A stretch of DNA of 64,000 nt from Streptomyces oceani (GTDB taxonomy: Bacteria; Actinomycetota; Actinomycetes; Streptomycetales; Streptomycetaceae), in contig NZ_LJGU01000148.1 in assembly GCF_001751245.1 (NCBI RefSeq), positions 22,106 to 86,105 on the forward strand, in the 5' to 3' direction. The first letter of the stretch is position 1, and the number at the start of each line of letters is the position of its first letter. The position numbers and the translations under genes were made by a program. The notes under the pieces are model-generated. The model did no database searches and was not told the DNA's origin. It saw nothing but the letters and a program-made list of their open reading frames with translations. Positions 27,197 through 38,463 of this stretch are shown one piece after another.

Positions 27197-28327
27197 ATGA
27201 CAGCAGCAGGTAAGCATCAGGTGAGCCAACCGAGCGCCGGTACCCACCCGAGAAGTCGTGTGGGCGCACGAGCCGGCATCCGGGATGTGGCCGCCGCCGC
27301 AGGAGTCTCCATCACCACCGTCTCCGACGCGCTCAACGGCAAGGGCAGACTGCCCGACGCCACCCGTAGCCATGTGCGGGCCGTCGCGGAGCGACTGGGC
27401 TACCGCCCCTCAGCCGCCGCTCGTACGCTGCGCACTGGCAAGTCCGGGCTGATCGGCCTGACCGTCACGACCTACGGCGAGGAGCCGTTCACCTTCACGG
27501 AGTTCGCCTACTTCGCGGAGATGGCACGGGCTGCCACCTCGGCGGCGCTGGACCGCGGTTACGCGCTGGTCATCCTGCCCGCGACCTCGCGACACAGCGC
27601 CTTCGACATCTGGTCGAACGTCGCACTGGACGGCACCGTGGTGATCGACCCCTCCGACCAGGATCCCGTCGTCACCGAACTCATGCGCTCCGGTATCCCG
27701 GTGGTCTCCGACGGTAGGCCGGCCGGCTCGCTCCCGGTCACGGCCTGGGTCGACAACGACCACGAGGCGGCCGTGTGCGGGCTGCTCGACCACTTCGCCG
27801 AATCCGGGGCCCGCCGTATCGGGCTGCTGACCGGCACGAGCACCGACACCTACACCCGGTTGTCCACCACCGCCTACCTCGACTGGTGTGAACGCGTCGG
27901 CCAGGACCCGGTCGTCGAGAGCTATCCCGCGCACGACCCGTGCGCCGGCGCGGTCGCCGCCGACCGGCTGCTGGCGCGTCCTGACCGACCCGACGCGGTC
28001 TACGGCCTGTTCGACCCGAACGGCACCGACCTCCTCGCCGCCGCCCGCCGCTACGGGCTTCGCGTCCCGGACGATCTCCTGCTCGTCTGTTGCAGCGAGT
28101 CCACCGTGTACGCCAGCACGGAACCGCCCATCACGACGCTGTCCCTGAAGCCCGGGCGGATCGGCAACACGGTCATCGACCTGCTCATCAACGCCATCGA
28201 AGGCACCGGACGCGGCGGTCCGGTCGAGCAGGTGATGCCCACCGACCTGATCGTGCGTACGAGTTCGCAGCGACGCCCGGCACGCACCACCGTCAGCCCG
28301 CCGCGCTCGCCCCGCGCCGACGAGTGA
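27197..28327 (+). CDS. LacI/GalR-family transcriptional regulator
   Basis: 376 residues. The helix-turn-helix is residues 27-50 (GIRDVAAAAGVSITTVSDAL), the hinge helix ends near RTLRTGKSG, and the periplasmic-binding-protein-like sensor domain fills the rest (GLLTGTSTDTYTRL, VYGLFDPNGTDLLAAARR). The extended 25-residue N-terminus before the HTH is unusual for LacI but common in actinobacteria. ATG at 27197; no strong ribosome site. Its effector is probably a sugar, unknown here. The target could be itself or the divergent aminotransferase; no perfect operator was seen. Confidence 0.88.
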   Translation: MTAAGKHQVSQPSAGTHPRSRVGARAGIRDVAAAAGVSITTVSDALNGKGRLPDATRSHVRAVAERLGYRPSAAARTLRTGKSGLIGLTVTTYGEEPFTFTEFAYFAEMARAATSAALDRGYALVILPATSRHSAFDIWSNVALDGTVVIDPSDQDPVVTELMRSGIPVVSDGRPAGSLPVTAWVDNDHEAAVCGLLDHFAESGARRIGLLTGTSTDTYTRLSTTAYLDWCERVGQDPVVESYPAHDPCAGAVAADRLLARPDRPDAVYGLFDPNGTDLLAAARRYGLRVPDDLLLVCCSESTVYASTEPPITTLSLKPGRIGNTVIDLLINAIEGTGRGGPVEQVMPTDLIVRTSSQRRPARTTVSPPRSPRADE

Positions 28328-28658
28328 CGGGCGGCGGTGGCGTACGAGGCCGGGCAGGAGGCAGCCAGAGGCCCGCAGGCGTTCCGCCGGAGACCGTTCA
28401 GCGCGAATCAGCGGGAATCACGGGGAATCAGCGGGGACGCGGACAGCCGACGCGCTCCGCGGTCGCGCGGTGGCTGTTCTGGTAACGGACGAAAACGGGA
28501 GGAATGACCAGAGCGTCCGGCACACTGGCCAATTGCCATCCCCCAGGTGCGTCACAAGGCCGGTTCAGCGTTCCTATGATGGGTGACGACACCGGTCCGC
28601 CTCCCGACCAGGGCAGCGTCCGGCAGGTGCACGGCAACGCAAGATGGTGGAGGGGTCT
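28328..28658. repeat. Gap with three tandem 10-bp units (28401-28430)
   Basis: The 331-nt gap before the phosphoesterase gene contains GCGCGAATCA, GCGGGAATCA and CGGGGAATCA in exact 10-bp register (28401-28430), i.e. one helical turn apart. No gene is seen in the gap. They may be regulator half-sites; nothing further can be assigned. Confidence 0.35.
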
Positions 28659-30302
28659 ATGACTCAGGGGGCCGGTCAGGGACCCGACGAAGGGAACCGT
28701 GGCGTGGACGCCGCGTATCACGCCGGGTCGCCCGAACCCGCCCAGCAGGGCCGCGGCGAGAACGGCGCGTACCACCACCGCCCGGCCAGCGGACGTGGCG
28801 ACCGGGACGGGGGCAGTCCGGGGAGCCGCCGGCAGGCGGGCGAGCCGCTCGGCGAGTACGGCCGCGCCAGTGACCCTGGCGACAGGCACTCCGCACCCGC
28901 GCACCAGACCGCACCCGCGCACGCCCCGAACTCGCGGCCGGAGCCCCCGGCCCGGCGTCCGGCGGACCCGCCAGCGAGAGCCACACCGGGCAGTGGACCG
29001 CTGCCCGAAGCGGCGAACGCCTCCACGAGCGACCCCCGCCCCCGCCCGTACCAGCCTCGGCAGGCCGAGCCACCGGGATCGGCCGACGCACCGAGCCACA
29101 CGCCGAGTCCACCCCCGGGGCCGGCGGCGACACCCCGGCAGACAGGACCAGCAGGACCAGCACGTCACGCCGGCCCGACCCGCCCCGGGGCGCCAGCAAC
29201 TCACCAGGTCCCGACCAGTCCTGTCGCCGGAGATCCGGCCGAGGCTCCCGGCGGGCAGCTTCCGGCGTGGTCAACGTCCCCGCCACAGCGGAGCACGGTC
29301 GCCCCCGGCCCCGAACCGCTGCCCGCTCCCGAACCGCCGGAACCAGCCGGATACACCCCCACCAAGCGGGACCTCCCGGTGTTGGGCCAGAACTCCACCG
29401 ACTACGAGCGCACGCTCGTCGACACCCCGGCACCGGCCGCCGAACCCTCCCCCGGCGCCCCGGGCGAGGGCCCGCTCTTCGTGGTCGGTGACGTGCACGG
29501 CTACCTCGACCAACTGTGCGCCGCGCTCCGTTCCGCGCAACTCATCGACGCCGACAACCACTGGATCGCCGGCAACGCCCGGCTGTGGTTCCTCGGCGAC
29601 TTCACCGACCGTGGCCCCGACGGCATCGGCGTCATCGAGCTGGTGATGCACCTGTCGGCGGAGGCCGCGGCCGCCGGCGGATACTGCAAAGCCCTGATGG
29701 GAAACCACGAACTCCTGCTCATCGGCGCCAAGCGTTTCGGGGAGACGCCCGTGAACTCCGGCGCCGGCACCGCCTCCTTCCAGGCGGCCTGGCTGCTGAA
29801 CGGCGGCCAGCGCACGGACATGGAGCGGCTACAGGAACACCACGTCCAGTGGATGTCCCGGCTGGACGCGATGGCCGTCGCCGACAACCACCTGCTGGTG
29901 CACTCGGACGCCACCTGCTATCTGGACTACGGCGACACCGTGGAGTCCGTCAACGACGCCGTGACCGAAGCACTGCGACGCAACGACGCGGACGAGACCT
30001 GGGACCTCTTCCGGAAGTTCACCAAGCGCTTCGCCTTCCGTGACGAGGGAGCCGGCGCCACCGCCGCCCGCGAGCTCCTGGACATCTTCGGCGGCGAGCG
30101 CATCGTCCACGGCCACAGCCCGATTCCGTATCTGCTGGACGAGGTGGGCAGCGAGGACGAGTCCGGCGCGCCCACGGTCACCGAGCCACACGTGTACGCC
30201 GACGGGCTCGCGATCGCGATGGACGGCGGCGTGACGATGGCCGGAAAGCTACTGGTGACCCAGCTCCCCCTGGCTGGAAAGCCGGCAACTGGGCAAACGT
30301 AG
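28659..30302 (+). CDS. Metallophosphoesterase with long disordered N-terminus
   Basis: 547 residues. The first 265 or so are Pro/Ala/Gly-rich and probably disordered. The calcineurin-like catalytic domain follows: DVH with D278 and H280, GDFTDRGP with D314, GNHE with N349, a late VHSD and VHGHSP. These are the metal-binding residues of Ser/Thr or di-adenosine tetraphosphate type phosphatases. The ATG at 28659 is preceded by GGAGGGG close by; an ATG at 28644 is less likely. Substrate unknown; the disordered arm suggests a scaffold or cell-envelope association rather than a secreted enzyme because no signal peptide is visible. Confidence 0.85.
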   Translation: MTQGAGQGPDEGNRGVDAAYHAGSPEPAQQGRGENGAYHHRPASGRGDRDGGSPGSRRQAGEPLGEYGRASDPGDRHSAPAHQTAPAHAPNSRPEPPARRPADPPARATPGSGPLPEAANASTSDPRPRPYQPRQAEPPGSADAPSHTPSPPPGPAATPRQTGPAGPARHAGPTRPGAPATHQVPTSPVAGDPAEAPGGQLPAWSTSPPQRSTVAPGPEPLPAPEPPEPAGYTPTKRDLPVLGQNSTDYERTLVDTPAPAAEPSPGAPGEGPLFVVGDVHGYLDQLCAALRSAQLIDADNHWIAGNARLWFLGDFTDRGPDGIGVIELVMHLSAEAAAAGGYCKALMGNHELLLIGAKRFGETPVNSGAGTASFQAAWLLNGGQRTDMERLQEHHVQWMSRLDAMAVADNHLLVHSDATCYLDYGDTVESVNDAVTEALRRNDADETWDLFRKFTKRFAFRDEGAGATAARELLDIFGGERIVHGHSPIPYLLDEVGSEDESGAPTVTEPHVYADGLAIAMDGGVTMAGKLLVTQLPLAGKPATGQT

Positions 30303-30472
30303 ATCAGAGGGGTCCGGCCGAACGCGCCCGGTGCGGCAGTAATTTCGCAAACTCCTGTCACCTCCCACCGGGGCGCTCTACCATCGGTCCTGCCGTAGCG
30401 AGTTCCCCTCCGTTTTCGCAGTCGACAACCGTCAGCGCGGCCCTACGGCCCGACGGAGCATCGGGGGATGTC

Positions 30473-31510
30473 ATGAACAGCGCTCCGCACCTACTGGTGG
30501 AGGACCAGCCCGAGTTCGAGCGAGTTCTCGACGATGTGCTGCATACCGCGGACCGCCGTCCCGAACTGACGGTGCAGGGGCCGCAGCAGCTCGACCACGA
30601 GCGGCTGCGGAGCATGGCGTTGGCCGCCGCCGTCCCCATCGCCGCCTGCGCCGCCGCCGAGTACCACGACTACGTGGCGCTGCGTCAGGAGCTGCGCGAC
30701 CTCGACGCCGCCGAACAAGCCAGCCCCGTCGAAGCGGGCACGGAGGCCGCTGGCCCGGCCACACCGACCGAGACAGCGACCCCGCCAGCTCCACGAGGCT
30801 CACCGTCCCCGTCAACCTCATCGCCCTCGTCAGGAGGAGCGGCCCAGCACCACGACAAGGCGGCCCAACTCGGTCTCGCGGGCGCGATGAGCGCCGGGCT
30901 CGGCGACACGGCCGGCGCCGGCGTGCTGGCCGTCGTCTCGGTGCTGGCGCCCCTGCTCGCGGGCGCGGCGGCCGTCATCTTCCTGCTGGTGGGCTACTCC
31001 CTGCAGCTCCTCACACCCGAACCGTCCCTCGGAGCCGCGCTGCGCACCGCCGGCTGGGCCTTCGCCGTGCTGGCCGCCGCCACCGCGCTGGCCGGCATGA
31101 CCGGGGTGCTCCTCGCCGCCGTACGCAACTCGGGCGCCGATCCGGCTTCCCCACCACTTGGCCCGGACCCCCGCGCGGAACTCCTCACGGCGGTCGGCGA
31201 GGCCCAGGACACCTGGCGGCAGGCCCTGTTGGAGCGCGGCGTCCTGCCCTTCCTACGAGAAGCGGTCACCGATCCGCGTGCGGCGCTGGACACCTTCGAC
31301 GCCGGCCACCTCGTCCCGTACGAGCCGCAGCGCACGACACGGCTGGGCTACTCGCACCCCGACTACTCCAGCCCGGCCGACGGCACCGAGACGGCGGAGC
31401 CGGAACCGGCGGACCACATCAGGGCCAAGCCACGCTTCGCCAGCCCGAACTTCTCCAGTCCGGACTACGACGGCCCGAACTACGGCGGTCCCGAGCACCT
31501 ACCGGACTGA
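30473..31510 (+). CDS. Hypothetical membrane protein
   Basis: 345 residues, not recognised. Residues 1-80 are hydrophilic with an Ala-rich segment at 43-60. After a Thr/Pro/Ser-rich linker there are two strong hydrophobic stretches (about 145-180 and 190-225, VVSVLAPLLAGAAAVIFLLVGY and AFAVLAAATALAGMTGVLLAAV), then a cytoplasmic tail. The tail ends in Tyr/Ser/Pro repeats (HPDYSSPADG, FASPNFSSPDYDGPNYGGP), a phosphorylatable-looking low-complexity tail. ATG at 30473 follows GGGGGATG. It lies 170 nt after the phosphoesterase gene on the same strand, and the two may be co-expressed. Confidence 0.75.
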   Translation: MNSAPHLLVEDQPEFERVLDDVLHTADRRPELTVQGPQQLDHERLRSMALAAAVPIAACAAAEYHDYVALRQELRDLDAAEQASPVEAGTEAAGPATPTETATPPAPRGSPSPSTSSPSSGGAAQHHDKAAQLGLAGAMSAGLGDTAGAGVLAVVSVLAPLLAGAAAVIFLLVGYSLQLLTPEPSLGAALRTAGWAFAVLAAATALAGMTGVLLAAVRNSGADPASPPLGPDPRAELLTAVGEAQDTWRQALLERGVLPFLREAVTDPRAALDTFDAGHLVPYEPQRTTRLGYSHPDYSSPADGTETAEPEPADHIRAKPRFASPNFSSPDYDGPNYGGPEHLPD

Positions 31511-31686
31511 CCGCGGGGCGGACTGACCGTGGGCGGAGGAGCCCGGCGCCGTACCGGGCGCTTCGGCTGACAGTCCCGGCCGATCCAGCCGATCCAGCGG
31601 ACCTGGCCGAACGGGACCGCGCCGGACGCCGGGACCGCGCCACCCCGGACACCCACGCCGGATGAGCGGCACGGGGCGACGGCCCG

Positions 31687-32613
31687 CTACGGACGACCGG
31701 ACAGGGCGGCTCGGGCCGCCGCCCCGCTCCGCGTGCCGTAGCCCGAGCCGAACAACGCCGCGTGCACCAGCAGATGCTGTAGTTGGTGCAGCGGCACCCG
31801 GGCAGCGCGCCCGGGCACCGGCCGCAGTTCCTCGTACGCCGCCAGCACGCGCGGCAGTCGCGGGCAGCCGAACAGCTCCAGCAGCGCGAGATCCGTTTCC
31901 GGATGTCCGCCCTGTGCCGCGGGATCGATCAGGTGCGCCGGACCGTCCGCCGCCCACAGGACGTTGCCGGACCAGAGGTCGCCGTGCGTGACGGCAGGCG
32001 GCTGGGGCGGACCCGCCACCTCGTCCAGGCGGGCGCACAGCAGCTCCACGTCCCGCCGGTCCGTGTCGTCGACGGCGCCCCGGTCATAGGCGAGCCGCAG
32101 GAACGGCAGCAGCCGATGCTCGGCGTGGTACGTCGGCCACCGGCCGGGGTCGGTCACCGGACGCTCGGGCGAGGTCAGGGGCAGCGGGCCCAGGTAGGCC
32201 GGGCGGCCCGGAGTGCCGTACCCGGGCGCGGGGGTCGAGTGCAGCGCGGCCAGATCACGGCCGAGGCGTTCAGCTCCGGTGGCGCTGGGCGGGCCGGGCT
32301 CGATCCAGTTCAGCACCAGCAGGTCCGGTTCGGCGGCCAGCACCTCGGGCACGGCCACCGTGCCGGTCTCCGCCAGCAGGCGCAGCCCGGCCGCCTCCGC
32401 TGCGAAGAAGTCAGGGGGCGCGTCCGGGAGCGTCTTGGCGAACACGGTGCCGTACTGGCTGCCGTGCCGGGCACCGGCGGCCCGTTCGACCCGCCACGCC
32501 TGACAGATCGAGCCGCCACCGAGCGCGCTGGTGTGGCCGGCCGGGAAACCGGTCCGAGCGGCCACCCGGGCCACCACCGAGTCACCGGGCTGTTCGTCCC
32601 GGTGCGCGTGCAT
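31687..32613 (-). CDS. Fructosamine/ketosamine kinase family protein
   Basis: 308 residues; aminoglycoside-phosphotransferase fold. The N-terminal ATP lobe starts at VARVAARTGFPAG with LGGGSICQAWRV. The catalytic loop is THGDLWSGNVLW and the metal-binding segment HLIDPAAQGGHPETDLA. Family members phosphorylate Amadori products such as fructosamines so that glycation damage is reversed. ATG at 32611-32613 has GGGAGGA upstream; the longer frame starts inside the neighbouring gene. It follows the phosphatase gene by 13 nt on the same strand, so the two form an operon, an arrangement found in other actinobacteria. Confidence 0.9.
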   Translation of the reverse strand: MHAHRDEQPGDSVVARVAARTGFPAGHTSALGGGSICQAWRVERAAGARHGSQYGTVFAKTLPDAPPDFFAAEAAGLRLLAETGTVAVPEVLAAEPDLLVLNWIEPGPPSATGAERLGRDLAALHSTPAPGYGTPGRPAYLGPLPLTSPERPVTDPGRWPTYHAEHRLLPFLRLAYDRGAVDDTDRRDVELLCARLDEVAGPPQPPAVTHGDLWSGNVLWAADGPAHLIDPAAQGGHPETDLALLELFGCPRLPRVLAAYEELRPVPGRAARVPLHQLQHLLVHAALFGSGYGTRSGAAARAALSGRP

Positions 32614-32626
32614 GGCGGTCCTCCCC

Positions 32627-33205
32627 TCAGCCGGGCGTCGGCGGGTCCGTACCGGCGTCCGGGATCGGCGGCTCGTCGCCCGGACCGACCGGGGCACCCG
32701 AGCCGATCGGAGCCGTTCGGCCGTTCAGCAGCGTGCCGACCTCGGTCAACAGCCCGGGCATGGCCGCCTCCACCAGCTCCAGACAGGTGTCGAAGCCACG
32801 GGTGCCGCCGTAGTACGGGTCGGGCACGTCCAAGTCCTCACGAGCCGCCGGGTCGTAGGATCGCAGCAGCCGCACCTTGGCCGCCTCCCGCGCGGTCGGT
32901 GCCATGGCGCGCAGGCCGCGCTGATGACCCCGGTCGAGGGCGATCACGAGGTCACGCTCGGCGAACCAGTCCGCGGTGAACTGCCGTGCGCTGTGCCGTT
33001 GTTCGTAACCAGCCGCGGCCAGGGTGGCGATCGTACGCGGGTCGGCCTCGTCGCCGACATGCCAGTCGCCGATGCCCGCGCTGTCCACGCGCACCCGGTC
33101 GGCCAGCCCGGCGGCCCGCACCCGGGCCCGGAAGACCACCTCGGCCATCGGGGAGCGGCAGATGTTGCCGGTGCAGACGAAGCACACGAGACAGCTGTCG
33201 GACAT
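32627..33205 (-). CDS. ptpA: Low-molecular-weight protein-tyrosine phosphatase
   Basis: 192 residues. The P-loop C-x5-R is C11-T-G-N-I-C-R17, and the general acid Asp is in DPYYGG. Streptomyces PtpA of this family dephosphorylates phosphotyrosine proteins and affects secondary metabolism. The last 35 residues are Pro/Gly-rich beyond the fold. Two adjacent ATGs exist (33208 and 33205); AAGGA is only 2 nt from the first, so the second is taken. Operon with the fructosamine kinase gene. Confidence 0.9.
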   Translation of the reverse strand: MSDSCLVCFVCTGNICRSPMAEVVFRARVRAAGLADRVRVDSAGIGDWHVGDEADPRTIATLAAAGYEQRHSARQFTADWFAERDLVIALDRGHQRGLRAMAPTAREAAKVRLLRSYDPAAREDLDVPDPYYGGTRGFDTCLELVEAAMPGLLTEVGTLLNGRTAPIGSGAPVGPGDEPPIPDAGTDPPTPG

Positions 33206-33328
33206 CATGATCCTTCTGTGCGGGCGGACGGATCGGGGCTGTGGGCGGGGCCGTGTGCGCTGGCGTGACCGTGCCGGCGAGCGGCTGTGCCGTGCCGGCG
33301 AGCGGACGACGGCCGCCCGCGGGAGCGG

Positions 33329-33706
33329 TCAGTCGTCATCGGGCAGGATCATGTTCAGCGCCCAGGACACGATGGAGATGATCAGGCCACCGAGCAGGGC
33401 CGTACCGAAGCCGTCGACCTGGAAGCTCAGGTCGAACTGGTCCGCGAGCCAGGAGGTGAGCAGCAGCATCAGGGCGTTGATCACCAGGGTGAACAGGCCC
33501 AGGGTGAGAATCAACAGGGGTAGCGAGAAGAGCTTCACGATCGGCTTGACCACGAAGTTCACGACACCGAAGATCAGTGCGACGACAATCAGCGTGATGG
33601 CCTTGCGTCCCGTGTCATCCCCGGTCAGCGTGATGTCGGCGAGCAGCCAGATCGCCACGGCGAGGGCGCCGGCATTGGCGAGCGTCTTGATGAGGAAGTT
33701 CTGCAT
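33329..33706 (-). CDS. Phage-holin-4-like small membrane protein
   Basis: 125 residues, nearly all hydrophobic, about four transmembrane segments (5-25, 37-58, 62-88, 101-120). It belongs to the widespread superfamily named phage holin 4-2, which is chromosomal in most bacteria and of unknown function; there are no phage genes nearby. Starts at ATG 33704-33706 and is divergent from the cupin gene with only 39 nt between, so the promoters overlap. Confidence 0.85.
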   Translation of the reverse strand: MQNFLIKTLANAGALAVAIWLLADITLTGDDTGRKAITLIVVALIFGVVNFVVKPIVKLFSLPLLILTLGLFTLVINALMLLLTSWLADQFDLSFQVDGFGTALLGGLIISIVSWALNMILPDDD

Positions 33707-33745
33707 GACTCGATCGTTCCAGATCACCGTGGGGAAGGGGCAGAG

Positions 33746-34063
33746 GTGAAGGCCTTCCGCCTGGAGGAGCTGGAGGCCGAGCGCAGCGTGAACGACGGCG
33801 CGTATCTCCGCTTCCTGCACCAACGAAACATGTCCGCGGGTCTGTACGCCCTGGACAAGGGCACCGTGGACACCCAGCAGCCGCACCAGCAGGACGAGAT
33901 GTACGTGGTGATGAGCGGACGCGGCTCACTGACCGTCGGTGACGAGACGACGCAGGTGGCGCGCGGCAGTGTGGTGTACGTCCCAGCCCGCGTGCCGCAT
34001 CGCTTTCATCACATCAGCGAGGACCTGCGGGTGCTGGTGGTGTTCTCACCGCCGGAGACCTGA
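33746..34063 (+). CDS. Cupin-domain protein
   Basis: 105-residue single cupin barrel. The two cupin motifs are visible: HQQDEMYVVMSGRGSLTVG (motif 1, with H and E ligands) and PARVPHRFHHISEDL (motif 2, with the His). It is a small metal-binding beta-barrel, possibly an enzyme or sensor of a small ligand. GTG at 33746 after GGGGAAGGGG. Confidence 0.88.
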   Translation: MKAFRLEELEAERSVNDGAYLRFLHQRNMSAGLYALDKGTVDTQQPHQQDEMYVVMSGRGSLTVGDETTQVARGSVVYVPARVPHRFHHISEDLRVLVVFSPPET

Positions 34064-34282
34064 CGGCGGGCGCCGGAGTCCGAGCGGCGCGACGCCCTGC
34101 CCTGGGCCGCTCTTGCGGGTGGGGGATCGCGACTGCGCGGGACGAGAGACCTTAGGGGGAGGATCAGGGCTATACCCGGGTTCCGCGCCTCCCACCGGCC
34201 GACCAACCCGACTACCCTCGACAACGTCTACGGCTAGGGCGCGGGTCGTCAGTCGGCGGCCCGCATGACGACGGGAGTGCTG

Positions 34283-34504
34283 ATGCCCTTCAAGGACGTG
34301 TTCGCGAATCTGCCGTGGTGGGTGACCTGGATCGCGATACCAGCGATAGCGCTGTTCGTCTTCGGCGGCCTGATCCTCTCGCTCGTTGGCATCGTCCTCG
34401 GGCTGCTCTTCAAGGCGCTGGTTTTCGTCGCGCTCGTGGGTGGCCTGATCTTTGTGGTGCGGAAGTTCATCTCGGCTTCCGCCTCTTCCCACGACCGCTG
34501 GTGA
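34283..34504 (+). CDS. Small two-helix membrane protein
   Basis: 73 residues, not assigned to a function. Two hydrophobic segments (about 12-35 and 37-58) and a short Ser-rich C-terminus. Either ATG 34265 or ATG 34283 could start it; the second has GGGAG five nt upstream and gives MPFKDVFANLPWW, so it is preferred. Its 3' end overlaps the 3' end of the YibE/F gene by 38 nt on the opposite strand. Confidence 0.7.
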   Translation: MPFKDVFANLPWWVTWIAIPAIALFVFGGLILSLVGIVLGLLFKALVFVALVGGLIFVVRKFISASASSHDRW

Positions 34505-36074
34505 CCGTCCCGCCCCTGTTCCGGTCACCCCTGCCCCTGGCTGGTTCGGTGGCGGAAGGCTGTGCCGAATGGCCGCGGTCGGCTGAGACCACGAGGGTGG
34601 CCAGTAGCGTCGTCAGCGGCACGGAGGCCACCAGGCCGATGGAGCCGACCAGTGTCCGTACGATCTCCTGCGCGACCAACTCGCTGCCGGCGATCGTACC
34701 GACGCTGCTGTCCGCGATGGTGAAGAGCAGGAGGAGAGGCAGCGCGGCGCCCGCGTAGGCGAGTACCAGGGTGTTCACCACCGAGGCGATGTGGTCTCGG
34801 CCGATTCGCATGGCGGCGCCGTACAGTGTGCGTCGGCTGGCCGAGGGATCAGCCTGCCGCAACTCCCATACGGCGGACGTCTGGGTGACGGTGACGTCGT
34901 CCAGCACGCCCAGCGAGCCGATGAGGATGCCCGCCAGTAGCAACCCCTGGATCTCGATCTCCGGGAAGAGCCCGTGCACCAAGCCGGTCTGGTCGTCGGT
35001 GTTCCCGGTCAACTCGCCCCAGTCGATGAAGAGCGAGCCGAGCAGTCCGATCAGCAGCAGCGAGGAGAGGGTGCCGAGCGCGGCGACCGAGGTCCGTGCG
35101 GACAGACCATGACAGAGATACAGCGTGGCCAGCATGATCACACTGCCGCCCACCACCGCCACCAGCAGTGGATTTGAGCCATCCAGTATCGCGGGCAGGA
35201 TGAAGAGGGTCAGCACCGCGAAACTGATGGCCAGTCCGACCAGCGCCAGTATCCCGCGCCAGCGACCCACCAGTACCACCACCACCGCGAAGGCTCCGGC
35301 CAGCAGCAGCATGGGGGTGGTGCGGTCCACGTCGATAACGCTGTAGCGGAGTTCCGGCGGCGCGTTCTCGGCGTACGCCACCACCACCTGCTGACCGGTG
35401 GTGTAGGTGCGGATCGCGTCGGGCATGACGACCTCGGTGAAGGAGTGCCCCGCGTCCTTACCGTTGATGACCTCGACGGTCGCCTTGTGACAGCCGTTAC
35501 CGGACGCACCCTCGCCGCCCTGGTCGCCCTCAGCCGACTGACCGCCTGATCCGCCCTGGCCGCCCGGCTGTGGCTGCTCGCCCGGTGGCTGCGGCTGGGC
35601 GTTCACCTCCGAGCAGTCCACCTCACGCACGGCGGTCACCCGAGCGTCGTACGTCGGACGGTCGAAGCCCACCCCGCTCGACCCGTCGGTCTGTCCGCCG
35701 AGGTCACCGGGCCACAGCACGACCATCCCGACCGCCACTGCCGCAGCGAACGGGAGCAGGACGGCGGCGATGAGCTTCCGCAAGGTCCTGGACACGGGGG
35801 CGGCGGGCCCGTGTCCGTGGCCGTGGCCGTGCGCATGGCCGTGGCCGGGTCCGTGACCCGGGTCGCCGGTCGCCGACCGTCGCCCGGCCAACTCCTCCCG
35901 ACGGGTGGACGGATGCTCGGCCCGTTCGGGAGGCGGAGATGACGTGCCGGAGCTGGTCGAGCCGGCACGGGGCACCGGCGTTGCTCGACCAGCGGGGGTA
36001 CGCGGTCCGGACGCGGGCTGCGGCGGCGGGCCGTTCGGACCGCCGGGCGGCTGCGGCGGCTGAGAAGTCGTCAC
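34467..36074 (-). CDS. YibE/F-family membrane protein
   Basis: 535 residues. The first 115 are Pro/Ser-rich and include the His-rich run GHGHAHGHGHGHGP (about 75-88), which looks able to bind metal. After one membrane helix (about 95-120) comes an extracytoplasmic domain of 120 residues with a Gly/Gln/Pro-rich loop. The remaining 280 residues have about seven hydrophobic helices of the YibE/F family (GRWRGILALVGLAISFAVLT, LIGSLGVLDDVTVTQTSAVWEL). Family function is not established; it is usually annotated as a possible exporter. Starts at GTG 36072-36074. Divergent from the thiC riboswitch. Confidence 0.87.
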   Translation of the reverse strand: MTTSQPPQPPGGPNGPPPQPASGPRTPAGRATPVPRAGSTSSGTSSPPPERAEHPSTRREELAGRRSATGDPGHGPGHGHAHGHGHGHGPAAPVSRTLRKLIAAVLLPFAAAVAVGMVVLWPGDLGGQTDGSSGVGFDRPTYDARVTAVREVDCSEVNAQPQPPGEQPQPGGQGGSGGQSAEGDQGGEGASGNGCHKATVEVINGKDAGHSFTEVVMPDAIRTYTTGQQVVVAYAENAPPELRYSVIDVDRTTPMLLLAGAFAVVVVLVGRWRGILALVGLAISFAVLTLFILPAILDGSNPLLVAVVGGSVIMLATLYLCHGLSARTSVAALGTLSSLLLIGLLGSLFIDWGELTGNTDDQTGLVHGLFPEIEIQGLLLAGILIGSLGVLDDVTVTQTSAVWELRQADPSASRRTLYGAAMRIGRDHIASVVNTLVLAYAGAALPLLLLFTIADSSVGTIAGSELVAQEIVRTLVGSIGLVASVPLTTLLATLVVSADRGHSAQPSATEPARGRGDRNRGGTVTSGRGKRRKPR

Positions 36075-36148
36075 CGTTGGATCATCCCAACCCGGTCGGC
36101 CCCTCTGGCAACTGCCACCCCGACCCGGTTAACGTGAAAGGGCTTTGC

Positions 36149-38106
<1,958 letters not shown>

Positions 38107-38463
38107 TCGGCGAGCCATGACGCGTGGTGGGGCGGCCTCAGGGGCCTCCCCGCCACGTGCTGGTGCTCGACCGGCGACGCCGGACAGAGCGAGCGCTCGC
38201 GTGGAACCAGGGCGGTTCGAGGCTCCCCCCCTCCTGCCTCGAACCGACCCGGCGGCCAGTCGTGAATTCGAACGACCGCTCTCATAAGGGTAGTTGACTC
38301 TCCGTCAGTGTTCAATCACCTTATCGATATACTTCTATCGAGATACCTGTCGCTCCGAGCACACACATCCCAGACCAGTCCTCGGTCGGCGACGAGAACC
38401 GGGCTCCACACAGGTGCACCCGCTCAACCACGCGTTGAGTCCCAGCACGTCGAAGAAGGTGGC
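38107..38463. promoter_or_regulatory. Region after thiC: terminator, then a promoter with a duplicated TATCGAkATAC operator
   Basis: A hairpin at 38123-38157 (arms of about 15 nt with two mismatches) ends thiC. Further on, TATCGATATAC (38322-38332) and TATCGAGATAC (38336-38346) are direct repeats with a 3-nt gap, and the first holds a -10-like TATACT at 38328-38333. A sequence-specific regulator bound here would cover the promoter. No other gene is seen in the 357 nt. Confidence 0.5.
38123..38157 (+). terminator. Probable terminator after thiC
   Basis: CGTGGTGGGGCGGCC followed closely by GGCCTCCCCGCCACG forms an imperfect but stable stem immediately past the thiC stop. Confidence 0.55.

Noticed and set aside
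33329-33706. Holin-like gene as sign of a prophage
   Set aside because: The family is widespread in bacterial chromosomes and no phage structural or lysis genes are near.
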